Source of the DNA: Aplectana chamaeleonis
Taxonomy: Eukaryota > Nematoda > Chromadorea > Rhabditida > Cosmocercidae
Direction: 5' to 3'
NCBI GenBank assembly: GCA_029168955.1
Contig: JAPDOI010000009.1
Coordinates: 2,914,001 to 2,978,000, forward strand
Length of the DNA: 64,000 bases
The notes under the pieces are model-generated. The model saw only the letters and a list, made by a program, of their open reading frames with translations. It was not told the DNA's origin and made no database searches. Shown one piece after another: positions 33,242 to 42,740 of the stretch. The number at the start of each line of letters is the position of its first letter. Within the stretch, counting starts at the first letter, position 1. The position numbers and the translations under genes are program-made.

Positions 33242-33455
33242 CTCAGGTGATTCTCGTCTCCGAGCCGCACGGAATATGAATCGGAGCCGCCTGAAACACC
33301 TTCGTTTACCTAATCTCCGAGCCACTGTTGTTGCTATTCAGAAGAACTGGAAGGTCCAGGACAGCAACAGTAGTGGCCGGCCAGCAACAGAAGCAGGCCC
33401 AAGTTTGGGAGAACTAGCCGAACTGTCATGCGGCCCTGGTCGAGAATCGCCTGAG
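33242..33455. mobile_element. CTCAGGCGAT MITE (214 bp), TA duplication
   Basis: CTCAGGTGATTCTCG to GAGAATCGCCTGAG, with TA at 33240-33241 and 33456-33457. The interior has the family's GGACAGCAACAG(T/C)AGTGGCC strings. Confidence 0.85.
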
Positions 33456-33535
33456 TACTTGGCCTACCGTGTGTGATCCTTGCGTTAACTGAGAACAAAT
33501 GTCAATCCCATGTTGAGCACTCCGAATAACCCCAT

Positions 33536-34290
33536 CTCAGAAAAATCAAAACAAGTTACTTGTAATATAAATGTAACTTACTTGAATGTCTCAAGTAACT
33601 TACATTTATATTACATGTAACATACATTTATATTACATGTAACTTACATTTATATTACATGTAACCTAAATTTATATTACATGTAACTTAAATTTATATT
33701 ACATTTAAGTTACACTTATGTTACATGTAACTTACATTCGAATTTTCACTATGGGTGGCCATCATGTGACGCAGACGACACGCGACACAGAGGGCGCGTC
33801 CCAGACCACACACTACGCAACAAAATGCTGTGCACGGCCTTCCCTGCTGGTGGGGGGGGGTCAAGTACCTCAAACTTGGGTAATTGAACCAACAGGAACG
33901 CCAGTCTTAAGCCTGACCCCGCGAGTGCGTCGTACATCCCCCTGGTAAATATCTTATAGGCCGATTTAAGTTACTTGCGACTTATATTGTGCCATTTAAG
34001 TTACATGTAACATATCAAAGGCGCACTTTACGCAGTGTCTTCTCAGAAATCGAAAACAAGTTACTTGTAACATATCTAAGCTGATGTAAGTTACTTGCGA
34101 CTTATCTCAAGTCATTTAAGTTACATGTAACATATCGGAGGCGCACCCCACGCAGTATCTCGCCGATATGTTACATGTAATTTAAATGACCTGAGATAAG
34201 TCGCAAGTAACTTACATCGGCTCAGGTATGTTACAAGTAACTTGTTTTCGGCCTTTTATGTTACAAGTAACTTGTTTTCATTTTTCTGAG
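33536..34290 (-). mobile_element. CTCAG element, TTACTTG family, copy 3 (755 bp)
   Basis: CTCAGAAAAATCAAAACAAG and its inverse lie at the ends, with AT at 33534-33535 and 34291-34292. Extra ATTACATGTAACTTAAATT units make it longer than copies 1 and 2. The GC-rich core lies at 33749-33937. Confidence 0.88.
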
Positions 34291-34529
34291 ATTGGGCGAA
34301 GCCTAGCCGAAATCCGGGAAAATGACCTACAGTTCAGCTCCTGTTCTCTACAGTAATCTTGGTAGAAGAATGTCAGATTTGTGTTTAGCACCCCTCTCCC
34401 TAGTTTTTTTTTCCTAGAAGTACCTTGGGTAAAGGATCGTTTCCTGGAGTCGAAATTGTGGAATGGTGTCCAACTTCCCTTCATCAGGATTTGTAAGAAA
34501 GTTATCATGTTGAAGGTATGCTAACTTAC

Positions 34530-34834
34530 CCGGGTACATTGTGTCCTTGACGATATGAGCTTCTTGCAACAGTCAATAGAAATTTCAGCAGATGAATGTA
34601 GGGTGTGTAGTACAGTAATGGAATATGGTGGAATGTGGCGGCATCGAATGATTGGGGATTCAGCGAATCGAATTTGAACAGCCATCAATATGTAGAAGCC
34701 GGCCGGCTGGCAAATATAGAGATGGACAGCGGGGCTGTATACCAGTAGCTTCACGGTGAGTACGAATAAGAGATATTCTGGTGGGGAGGCTGCCACGGGA
34801 ACAGGCGTAGATAGGATATGAGTAAAGGTTCCAG
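34530..34834 (-). CDS. Candidate exon, unknown protein
   Basis: The minus strand is open for about 100 codons and ends at a consensus donor, CCCGG|GTAAGTTAG (GT at 34529-34528). An internal ATG gives MAVQIRFAESPIIRCRH.... No acceptor is visible at the upstream end, and the + strand is also partly open here, so the strand is uncertain. The stretch matches no repeat in the window. I recognise no family. Confidence 0.25.
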
Positions 34835-35136
34835 ATTAGGCAAACGAGGGTCCATGTAGCATTGAAAAGCTTGGATTTGGCAGTATGTTTATTCGATTTT
34901 TAAGGTTGAAAATATTGAGGTGAATGCCGTATTTTTCTGACTAGGGACAACGCAGATTCATGTTAAACATTCGAAATGACCTATGCTTAGGAGATTTGAG
35001 CCTAATCTGTTTTTCGCGCTTCGGAAATCGTCAAAGCTCTCATTAGACCATAAAATTTTCCTTCCGAGTATGAAGCTCTGATACATATTTGCAGCAGAAT
35101 TCTCGGTAATATAAAAATGCACCTCAGAATCGTGAC

Positions 35137-35296
35137 CAGGGATGAGCGGAATTCCGCGATTCGCGTTCCGAAACCCGCAGTTTCGCGCATTTTCAGGCGT
35201 TTCGCGCCCGATTTCCGAAACCCGAGAAGAAAATTTCTGTTCCGATACCCAAAAACCGATTTCCGTAATTTCATATTTTTATTCCGCTAATCCCTG
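35137..35296. mobile_element. hAT MITE (160 bp), 8-bp duplication
   Basis: CAGGGATGAGCGGAATTCCG and, inverted, CAGGGATTAGCGGAAT form the ends. ATCGTGAC is repeated exactly at 35129-35136 and 35297-35304. A CAGGG start plus an 8-bp duplication is the hAT pattern. Confidence 0.88.
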
Positions 35297-35309
35297 ATCG
35301 TGACCGATC

Positions 35310-35747
35310 GGGACTGAGAAAAAAGTTAGTAAAATCTTCCTGAAATTCACAAACATCGCGTATCATTCATCAGAAGAACCTTTCAAAGGAAAACTTTTGT
35401 TAAAAAAGGTAAGTTTGTTCGAAGTTAGCGTAGAGGACCTTCAGAGGATTAATCTGATTTTAGATTTACTAATGATTTTTGAAGTGAGTCTTTTCTTTTG
35501 GAACGGCCTTCATCACTAAGGCCTATGGTTTGTACATGTACCAGCGTCGCAAAGCTTCTCGCTGCCCTCAGCGACAGGTCTGCTGTCTGCCAACTTTGAT
35601 CGGCGTCGTGAGTACACTATAAGTCTAATAAAAGTTCTCTTGTAAAAGTGGCAGGTTGTAGCCGGCCGACGCGCACACATAGCCGGTTGAGAGGAAAAAC
35701 TTGGAAAATTGTGTTCCTGCGACTATCGTCAATTTTCGTATAGGGGG
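35310..35747. other. No recognisable gene
   Basis: AT-rich then mixed sequence, with no repeat match and no supported exon. Confidence 0.4.
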
Positions 35748-36224
35748 GGAGCCGCGTTGTTGCCAATGGGGCCCGCGTGTCGAGCGTGTGGGGTGGCCCC
35801 GTTAGGGATAAAGAAGATCGATATCGCTCATCGCTGATGTTCACATTTTCAGCATTCTCCCATTTCTCATCCTTCATTTTCTTTCTTTATTTTCATCTCC
35901 TCTTTTTTTTCCTTCCTAACATGTCCAGCTGGGCTTGTAACTTTTGTATACATGGTTGCTCATGTAAGAATTCTGAAAGTAAGGAACAATTTGGTCTAAA
36001 GCATGCTATTAAGAAGAAAAAAATGTGAAAAAAATGTTCAATGCGTAATTACTAAAGTGAAAAAAAGATAAATGAGGAGAAAGAACGATAAAAGAGAGGC
36101 GAGCAAGACGGATTTGACGAATGTTGGTCTTAGGAAAAACAGCGCTGAGCGATATCGATCGTTTGTATCCGTAACGGGGCCACCTCGACACGCGCGCTCC
36201 TAATTGCGACGCGGCTTCCAAAAA
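35748..36224. repeat. Imperfect palindrome with pyrimidine-rich centre
   Basis: GAGCCGCGTTG...GTGTCGAG...GTGGCCCCGTTAGGGATA... faces its inverse, with GATCGATATCGCTCA shared in both arms. The centre (35850-35925) is almost pure T/C. The right arm ends ...CGACGCGGCTTCC. I could not define the target duplication. Confidence 0.65.
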
Positions 36225-36229
36225 ACCCG

Positions 36230-37090
36230 AACATTGAGTTGCCATGGCTCCTAATAGTGTCTGTTTTTTGTATGCAGAAAAAAATCGAATGAGAGATTTT
36301 TGGAAATGTCAGTCAATTAGGGTAAGCTTATCAATACTAGGAACGGAAGGAAGAGTCGGGTTGGCTACATATCGTCAGAAGCGAGGAGAATCTGATTGAA
36401 CACGCCCGTTCTGTTGTCAATATCAACGGTTTTTGTCCAATTTTGCCTGTTCCCATCCCATTTCGGATCAATCGCTAAAGTGTTAATAAATAAACACGCG
36501 GAACGGCGGCTCTATTGTTCGCTTAGAATGCGATGTGTATTCAAACGGAAATTGCACCAGAGAGGTCGATCGTTCCCAACTAGGGAAAACGATCGAATGG
36601 GAAAGCAGACGAAGGCTCTGAATCCGACCAGCTCGGTCTTTTTCAGTTATTGTATCTTCTGAAAACGGCGTTTATACGTGAAATAAATGAAAATATATCA
36701 ATATTCACTCACAGGAACTTTTAGTATCTCTATAATATCTGTTTTTGAAGTTTAATTTAATATTTCTTGCATTAATCTGCAGCTTTGAAAGCTCATGAGG
36801 TTCAAGTCTAGAAAACAGTAAGTCAGGGAAAAATACAAATAAGAAAATTACTAAGGTCAAAGTAGTCGGGTAATCGTAACAGTCGCAATCATTTGAAGCG
36901 GCTCAGCGGCATTTGCGACAGACTCTGTCAGCGAGTTTTAGATCGCGCGCGACGATCTACAGCCGCGGCCTTGTCTATGCGCTGGACAAAAATTTGGCGA
37001 AAGAACGATACCTCAAGTTCGATCCGCAACAAGGTGGTTCTATTAACAGCAGTAGCATGCACTAGAAGATTCGGCCTTTTGCAATGAAAC
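36230..37090. other. Unassigned sequence
   Basis: No repeat match within the window and no convincing exon. CG-rich near 36940-36970. Confidence 0.35.
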
Positions 37091-37292
37091 TTTAGGGGGA
37101 CCGGAAAGTAATGTCGTCTTCTTACGCTTAATACAAACACATACATTTTTAGCGAGTCTTTTTTTTTAACACTTATGTGACCGCGCGTTGCACTGCTAGC
37201 CCCCGTGGCGGACCGGCGCGCTCCATGGCCAATCACTGCAGTGAGTTTTTAGATTGATTTTTTGTTGTAATGGCCTATATCAGAAGGAGGTA

Positions 37293-37571
37293 CTGTGCTT
37301 CCCTGGGCCAAATTCCGGTCCGCAATTGCGTCTCGACACGCTTCGCGACCGCACGCCCTGGAGTCAGTCGAGTTTCGATCGCCGAAGCCGACTCGATATG
37401 GTTATTTTAAACAGTTTTCTCCACTTTCGTTTACTTTTCAGTTTCTAAAACCCACCTAGAGTCAACAGATTGGCGGCTGCGGCGCTGAAAACTGTTCCGA
37501 CTCGAAAGCGCGCGGCCGCAAAGCCTGTCGAAACGCAATTGCGGACCGGAATTCGGCCCAGAGAAGCACAA
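37293..37571. mobile_element. 279-bp MITE, copy 2, TA duplication
   Basis: CTGTGCTTCCCTGGGCC and its inverse (TTGTGCTTCTCTGGGCC), with TA at 37291-37292 and 37572-37573. Identical in length to the copy at 27512 and very similar throughout. Confidence 0.88.
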
Positions 37572-37619
37572 TATGCGCTTACTATCTACACACCAGCTTT
37601 GGAAGTTGTATTAAGCATA

Positions 37620-38100
37620 CAATACCGCTCGTAGGATTTGGTCAGAAAGCGAGCAAGGTCGGGTTTTCGCGTCTTTTTCGTCTTTTTTGTATAACTCGCT
37701 TCAAAGTCAACTTTGAGCGAAACGAGGGAGATATTCATGACCCTGGCGTTGAGGGCTACCCAATGGTTTAACCTCTGTGGTAATTACGTTGAGAAGTACA
37801 GAAGCTTCGCAATCACCCAGGTTTGTGATTGCGGTACCGTGACGGATGGTGCGCTACCGTCTCCGCTTGCGTTTCCCTGTGTCTACCGTATATAGAGAGC
37901 TGATTGATTGCGAAATTTTCATGGTTGTCAACGGAATCCTTACAATAGCTACACCATTGGATAGCCCTCAACACCTGGATCATGAATATGTCCCTAGTTT
38001 CGCTCGAAATTGACATTGAAGCGAGTTATACAAAAAAGATGAAAATGACGCGGAGACCCGACCTCGCTCGATTTCTGACCAAATCCTACGAGGGGTATTG
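37620..38100. mobile_element. Palindromic element, TA duplication (481 bp)
   Basis: CAATACC(G/C)CTCGTAGGATT is at both ends, with arms of about 190 bp (GTATAACTCGCTTCAA in both). TA at 37618-37619 and 38101-38102. Confidence 0.85.
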
Positions 38101-38122
38101 TAGATATTAGAGCAATAATTGA

Positions 38123-38405
38123 ACTCTGTTTATCTTTAATTGCACAGAAAACGGTCCGCCAATAGTCCTCTAATGGGCCGGCTAGTACCGTAGTTTACGT
38201 CCACGACGCGTTCTCGGCAGACCCGGGTGTGCACAGTGGCAGGGTGGGTGGCCCAGTGACGGCATTGATGAATCGATCGCTCAGCACACCCCGGCGCACA
38301 CCCGGGTCTGCCGAAAACGCGTCGTGGACGTAAACTACGGTACTAGCCGGCCCATTAGAGGACTATTGGCGGACCGTTTTTTGTGCAATTAAAGATAAAC
38401 AGAGT
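38123..38405. mobile_element. Palindromic MITE, copy 1 (283 bp)
   Basis: ACTCTGTTTATCTTTAATTG is at both ends, with near-perfect arms (GGTCCGCCAATAGTCCTCTA; GTCCACGACGCGTT). A second copy is at 61858. The right flank and copy 2 suggest a TA target. Confidence 0.85.
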
Positions 38406-38522
38406 ATAGAAGGAATCCGTTTTTTTTTTCGAAGTAAAACGGAAAAATCAAGTTTTTGGCGTGGGTCCAGTTCCCAGGGGTAAAACAGCCGTGGGTGCGC
38501 CGTTTGGACACGCGGTCCATTA

Positions 38523-38832
38523 AATGTTAATCAGTGATGTATTCCCCACCATTTTCAAAAACCTTTTGTCATCTTGTGAGTAAACTTTCAATCCCTGATG
38601 GATAAGAATTAAATGGTCTATTTTCGGCAAAATATCTAGAGATGGCTTTTTGAACAACACTGAAATTTGCGAATGTTCTTGACTTGAAAAGGGTTGCAGC
38701 GCTCGGAATAGGTGGAAAATCCGTTGGTGCAACATCGAGCGAATATTTGTGGATGAGGCAGCACCTCCGACCCCAATTCAATATTTTTCCTAGGGTTCGT
38801 CTTGGGCAGTGCGGCCGAACAGATTATACTGG
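38523..38832 (-). pseudogene. mariner transposase, decayed C-terminal part
   Basis: Reading across frames on the minus strand recovers the last ~100 residues of a mariner transposase. There is an ARPH-like string, then EVLPHP, YSLDVAPTDFHLFRALQ (the third catalytic Asp in APTD, like APSDYHLF of copy 2), SVVQKAISRYFAE, YPSGIESL, and GGEYITD then stop. At least two frameshifts separate these pieces. It is a lineage distinct from copies 1 and 2. The N-terminal and first catalytic regions were not found. Confidence 0.8.
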
Positions 38833-38939
38833 ACCCAAACACCTGCTCTGCTTTGATGGTTGATCAAGGTTGGTTAAGACGTTTTGTCAATTTCTTAGCC
38901 GTCTGATACGGCTTTGCTTTCAGTTCCGCCCTCAACACA

Positions 38940-39179
38940 CTCAGGCGATTCTCGGCCCCGAGCCTCACCGAATAGGAATCGGAGCCGCCTGACAGTTCGG
39001 CTCGTTCTCCCAATCTCCGGGCTACTGCTGTTGCTGTTCGGGCCAACCGGAATAGCCCGGACAGCAACAGCAGTGGACCGGAAAGCAACAGCAGTGGCCC
39101 GTACAGCAACAGGAGCCGACTCGCAGATTGGAAAAACGAGCCGAACAGTCAGGCGGCTCGGGGCCGCTAATCGCCTGAG
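38940..39179. mobile_element. CTCAGGCGAT MITE (240 bp)
   Basis: CTCAGGCGATTCTCGGCCCC to CTAATCGCCTGAG. The flanks are CA and AT, so no duplication is visible in this copy. It is the clearest full hairpin of the family. Confidence 0.85.
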
Positions 39180-39514
39180 ATAGTTGTTTGGCATGAGCAG
39201 AAACGGCATTACTTTCCGGTCGCCCTAATACACGCTTACTATGTGTGCTTTTGGAAAGGTCTTAAAATTTAATTTTCTTGTTGCTACGGAGATCTTCAAG
39301 CCAGATAACGGAGAAGTTGGCTCAGTGATGTCAGGAAATCAACTACATAGGAATCATGCAATTGGAATTCCGGAAAACTGTATCCGATTTCGCTCAAAAC
39401 TTTTTTCGGGGAATTGTGGTCTATTTTTTTTCAAATTTTCTTTCAACAAGTTTGACTCAACGTGATTTTGATGCCTTTTTTTAATTTTAGAGGGTAAAAA
39501 TAGATAAAGGCAGG

Positions 39515-40370
39515 TATACGCTAGTTTAGTCAAAGTGTCAGATACAGGTAAAAATCTCCTTGCGAGAGTTATTTGTGCTGCTGAACACGATTTTGAGGGC
39601 AAAGTCCGTTTAAATGAGAATGTCCGCCCACGTGGTCAGCGTGCGTGTCGAGCCGCCGCCGCTAAGGCATTTTAGAACTTGGAAATCAGTAAGCAGGAAA
39701 GTTAGATGATACTGAATGACATCCTTGACAGCCGTCTGCAGTCGTGTGGAGGCTCGTCCGAAAAAATGCCTTCAAGACGGCCGCGCGACGCGCGCGCTGG
39801 CGGAGTAGGCGGACCGGCCTTTTTCGGGCAGGCTTTAAGTGACTGATCATGAGCAGATCAACTTGTTGTTGACAACTCAGACTGTCTTATTGGTAATTTT
39901 CCATCGTAATAGATTGAGATTCGGCTTGAAAGTGGAAATTGACACAAACGATCTTCTCCACTACAGATGTGGTAAAGCCTGCAGCGCTATCGCTTGCACA
40001 TGCTCATAAAGTGTGTTTAAATGAGACTGACGAGCCATGCGATCGGCGTCAGCGTCGAGCGACCGTCGCGTGTATCGTTCTCGGGCGAGTGTTCAAACGG
40101 CTGCAGACGGCTGACTGGAGGTAATCATAGCCATTCGAACACTTGCCATCCTCAACCAAATGCTGCGGAGCTGATTGATAGAAGCAGTTGGCCTGCTGCC
40201 AGCCGTTGGCAGACACTGCCGGCCCCAATCCCGATCAATGACTGCGAGGGAAGGCTCGCCGTCGTTGTGCATGCTCGTCCGAGAAATGCGCACGCGAGTT
40301 TCGCTCGACACGCACGCCGGCCGCATGCTTCTCCAGTCTCATTCGGACACACGATACATCCGACTATTAC
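39515..40370. repeat. Direct duplication, copy 1
   Basis: From TAGTTTAGTCAAAGTGTCAG through GAATGTCC(G)GC-type MITE and CTATCGCTTGCACATGCTCA to GTCTCATTCGGACACAC, this matches 41283-41955. It includes a palindromic unit (about 40011-40370) with arms GAATGAGACTG...GTCGAGCG. Copy 1 has extra internal sequence. Confidence 0.75.
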
Positions 40371-40424
40371 AGCTACTTACTCGGCGCACCACGGCGCCTG
40401 CGCACTGACTTCGGAAAACCGAAA

Positions 40425-40826
40425 AATGAACCTCAGATTCGTGATCAGCACCCCAAATGACTCTCCAGGACTAATTCCGAGTCACCTCTAATAGGTATAA
40501 ATAAACGCCCAACCGAAAATCCGTACAAGTCCAAAACGCTGTCAGTTGGCGCAAAGTCTGGAAAATGTTCCTCGAACCTAACTTTGTCTAGGGGGGTAGT
40601 TTTGGGCGCTGAACACGATTATGAAGTTCGTTTCCTGATATTCGTGAAAATAACGCGCTTTTTGGAGGGTACAATAAGTACGAAATCAGAGAAAAAACGC
40701 CTATAACTTCTTTCAGAGTGGGTCTAGGCAGCTGCGATGGGCATATTCGGACTTTTCATCCGAAAATGGTTCTAGAAAAGTATACTTCATTTGGAATGGT
40801 TACAATGACCTATAGTGGTTACCTTG
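40425..40826. mobile_element. Tc5-like variant II, right half
   Basis: It contains the CTGCGATGGGCATATTCGGA and CATTTGGAATGGTTACAATG blocks and ends GTTACCTTG, then TGA (40827-40829). The left half is missing. Confidence 0.75.
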
Positions 40827-40829
40827 TGA

Positions 40830-41280
40830 GGTCATTTTTTCAATTTTCGAGGGTAAAAATAGATAAAGGTAAAAATAATAGGTAAAAATAGATAAAACAT
40901 ACAATATAGTTAGGCATCGAATAATTTCGAGTCATCCGATAAATGAATTTTTCTCCTCAATTTTAAACGAATCGAACTTTCTCTGGTTTTCAGACAACAA
41001 GTAGGGGGAAAGCTTCTCATAAGTTAGGTTAGAGTGGAATCAATTGCACTCATTGAATTACAATTGCCAATTATTCAAAAAAAAATGGTCGACTTATTTC
41101 CTGAAAAACTGATATTTGCGATTTTGTTAATGCGCAGATTTCTACTTTGCCATGAGTCATGAGAAGACTACCCCTAACTGATGCCTGAAAACCGAAATCA
41201 GCTCAAGCCATTCTGACTCCGGAGAGAAAAATTGATTTTTCGGATGATTCTAAGTTATTTGACGTCTAGGAATGGTATCC
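40830..41280. other. AT-rich spacer
   Basis: A GGTAAAAATAGATAAA motif recurs near 40853-40900 and again near 39493. No gene seen. Confidence 0.4.
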
Positions 41281-41282
41281 TA

Positions 41283-41955
41283 TAGTTTAGTCAAAGTGTC
41301 AGATACAGCTGCAAATCTCTGTGCGAGAGTTATTTGTGCTGCTGAACACGATTTTGAGGGCAAAGTACGTTTGAATGAGAATGTCCGGGCACGTGGTCAG
41401 CGTGTGTGTCGCTCGGCCGCCGCTGAGCTTGCGGCGTAGGCGGACAGGCTTTTTCGGGCAGGCTTTAGGTGGCTACTCGTGAGCAGATCGACTTGCTGTC
41501 GAGAAGCCAGACTGTCTTATTTGGTAATTATCTATCTGTATAGATTGGGAGTCAGCTGAGAAATGCAAATAAACTCAAGTGAATTCCTTTACTCGCAAAT
41601 GTAATCAAGGGTGTAGCGCTATCGCTTGCACATGCTCATAAAGTTTGTCTGAATGAGACTGACGAGCCATGCGGCCGGCGTCAGCGTCGAGCGGCCGTCG
41701 CGTGTATCGTTATCGGGCGAGTGTTCAAACGGCTGCAGACGGCTGACTGGAGGTAATCATAGCCATTCGAACCCTTGCCATCCTCAACCAAATGCTGCGG
41801 AGCTGATTGATAGACGCAGCTGGCCTGCTGCCAGCCGTTGCCAGACACTGCCGGCCCCACTCCCGATCAATGACTGCGAGGGAAGGCTCGCCCGACAAAT
41901 GCGCACGCGAGTTCCGCTCACGGCCGCATGGTTCTCCAGTCTCATTCGGACACAC
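41283..41955. repeat. Direct duplication, copy 2
   Basis: It matches 39515-40370 in order, with internal deletions. The palindromic part runs about 41645-41955 (TCTGAATGAGACTGACGAGC facing GGTTCTCCAGTCTCATTCGG). Confidence 0.75.
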
Positions 41956-41959
41956 TCTA

Positions 41960-42300
41960 CATCCAACTCTTACAGGTGCCGCCTTCGTGGACATGGATGG
42001 GGAGAAGCAGAAGAATGCGTGCTCGACGTAAAGCCACAACAACCTCACTGGTACCACGCTCAGTCGATGTCGACTTGCAATGCTTACAACAATTTTGGTA
42101 GGTTTCCTATGCAAAGCCCAACCTAACCATCGAGGATTACGAAGAACACATGTGTTCGTCGCGGCGCTGATCACAACACAGCACCAAAAACCTACTGTGC
42201 ACGGAATTATGATTCCTCCAAGATGATGAAGCTGAACGGTAATGATTTAGTGAAGAACTTGTCTTGAGTCTGCTCCTTCCTGTGTCATCTACTTATGCGC
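41960..42300. other. No recognisable gene
   Basis: No repeat match and no supported exon. Confidence 0.35.
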
Positions 42301-42302
42301 TT

Positions 42303-42499
42303 CTCAACAGTGAGCTGCCAGGCATTTCGGCTCGTTCTCCCAATCTGCTGGTCGGCTTCTGTTGCTGTCCGGGTCCTGCTGTTGATGTCCGAGCTCCTAC
42401 AATTCGCCCGAACATCAATCGGAGATTGGGAGAATGAGCCGATCTGTCAGGCGACTGTGATTCCTGTTCGGCTATGCTCGGGGCCGAGAATCGCCTAAG
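42303..42499. mobile_element. CTCAGGCGAT MITE, left-truncated
   Basis: It has GGCTCGTTCTCCCAATCTGC, TTCTGTTGCTGTCCGGG and GGGGCCGAGAATCGCCTAAG. The left terminus is deleted or replaced. Confidence 0.7.
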
Positions 42500-42740
42500 T
42501 ATGTACGTATATAAATCGAACGCACTGGGAATCGAACGCATCCACAAAACAGTCGCAATCTTTGATTGTAATCAATGATTTGCGCTGCATTTAATGGGTT
42601 CGAGAGTTCGTGGGTGGGTGGAGCAAATGGCAGCTTTGATTAGAGGCGGAGCAGGATTGACCTCATCTTTTCATGTTTACCTTGGTGACCTTTTCTGAAA
42701 CCACAGATTCTTGCCAGATTTTATCACCGTTTGAATGACC

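Larger units (their letters stand above)
37092..39235 (-). mobile_element. Dead mariner-like element carrying four insertions
   Basis: The ends are TTAGGGGGACCGGAAAGTAA (37091) and, inverted, TTAGGGCGACCGGAAAGTAA (39236), about 27 bp of inverted repeat. Inside lie a 279-bp MITE, a 481-bp palindrome, a 283-bp palindrome and a 240-bp CTCAG MITE, leaving about 860 bp of original sequence. A decayed transposase C-terminus is recognisable on the minus strand. Confidence 0.75.
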
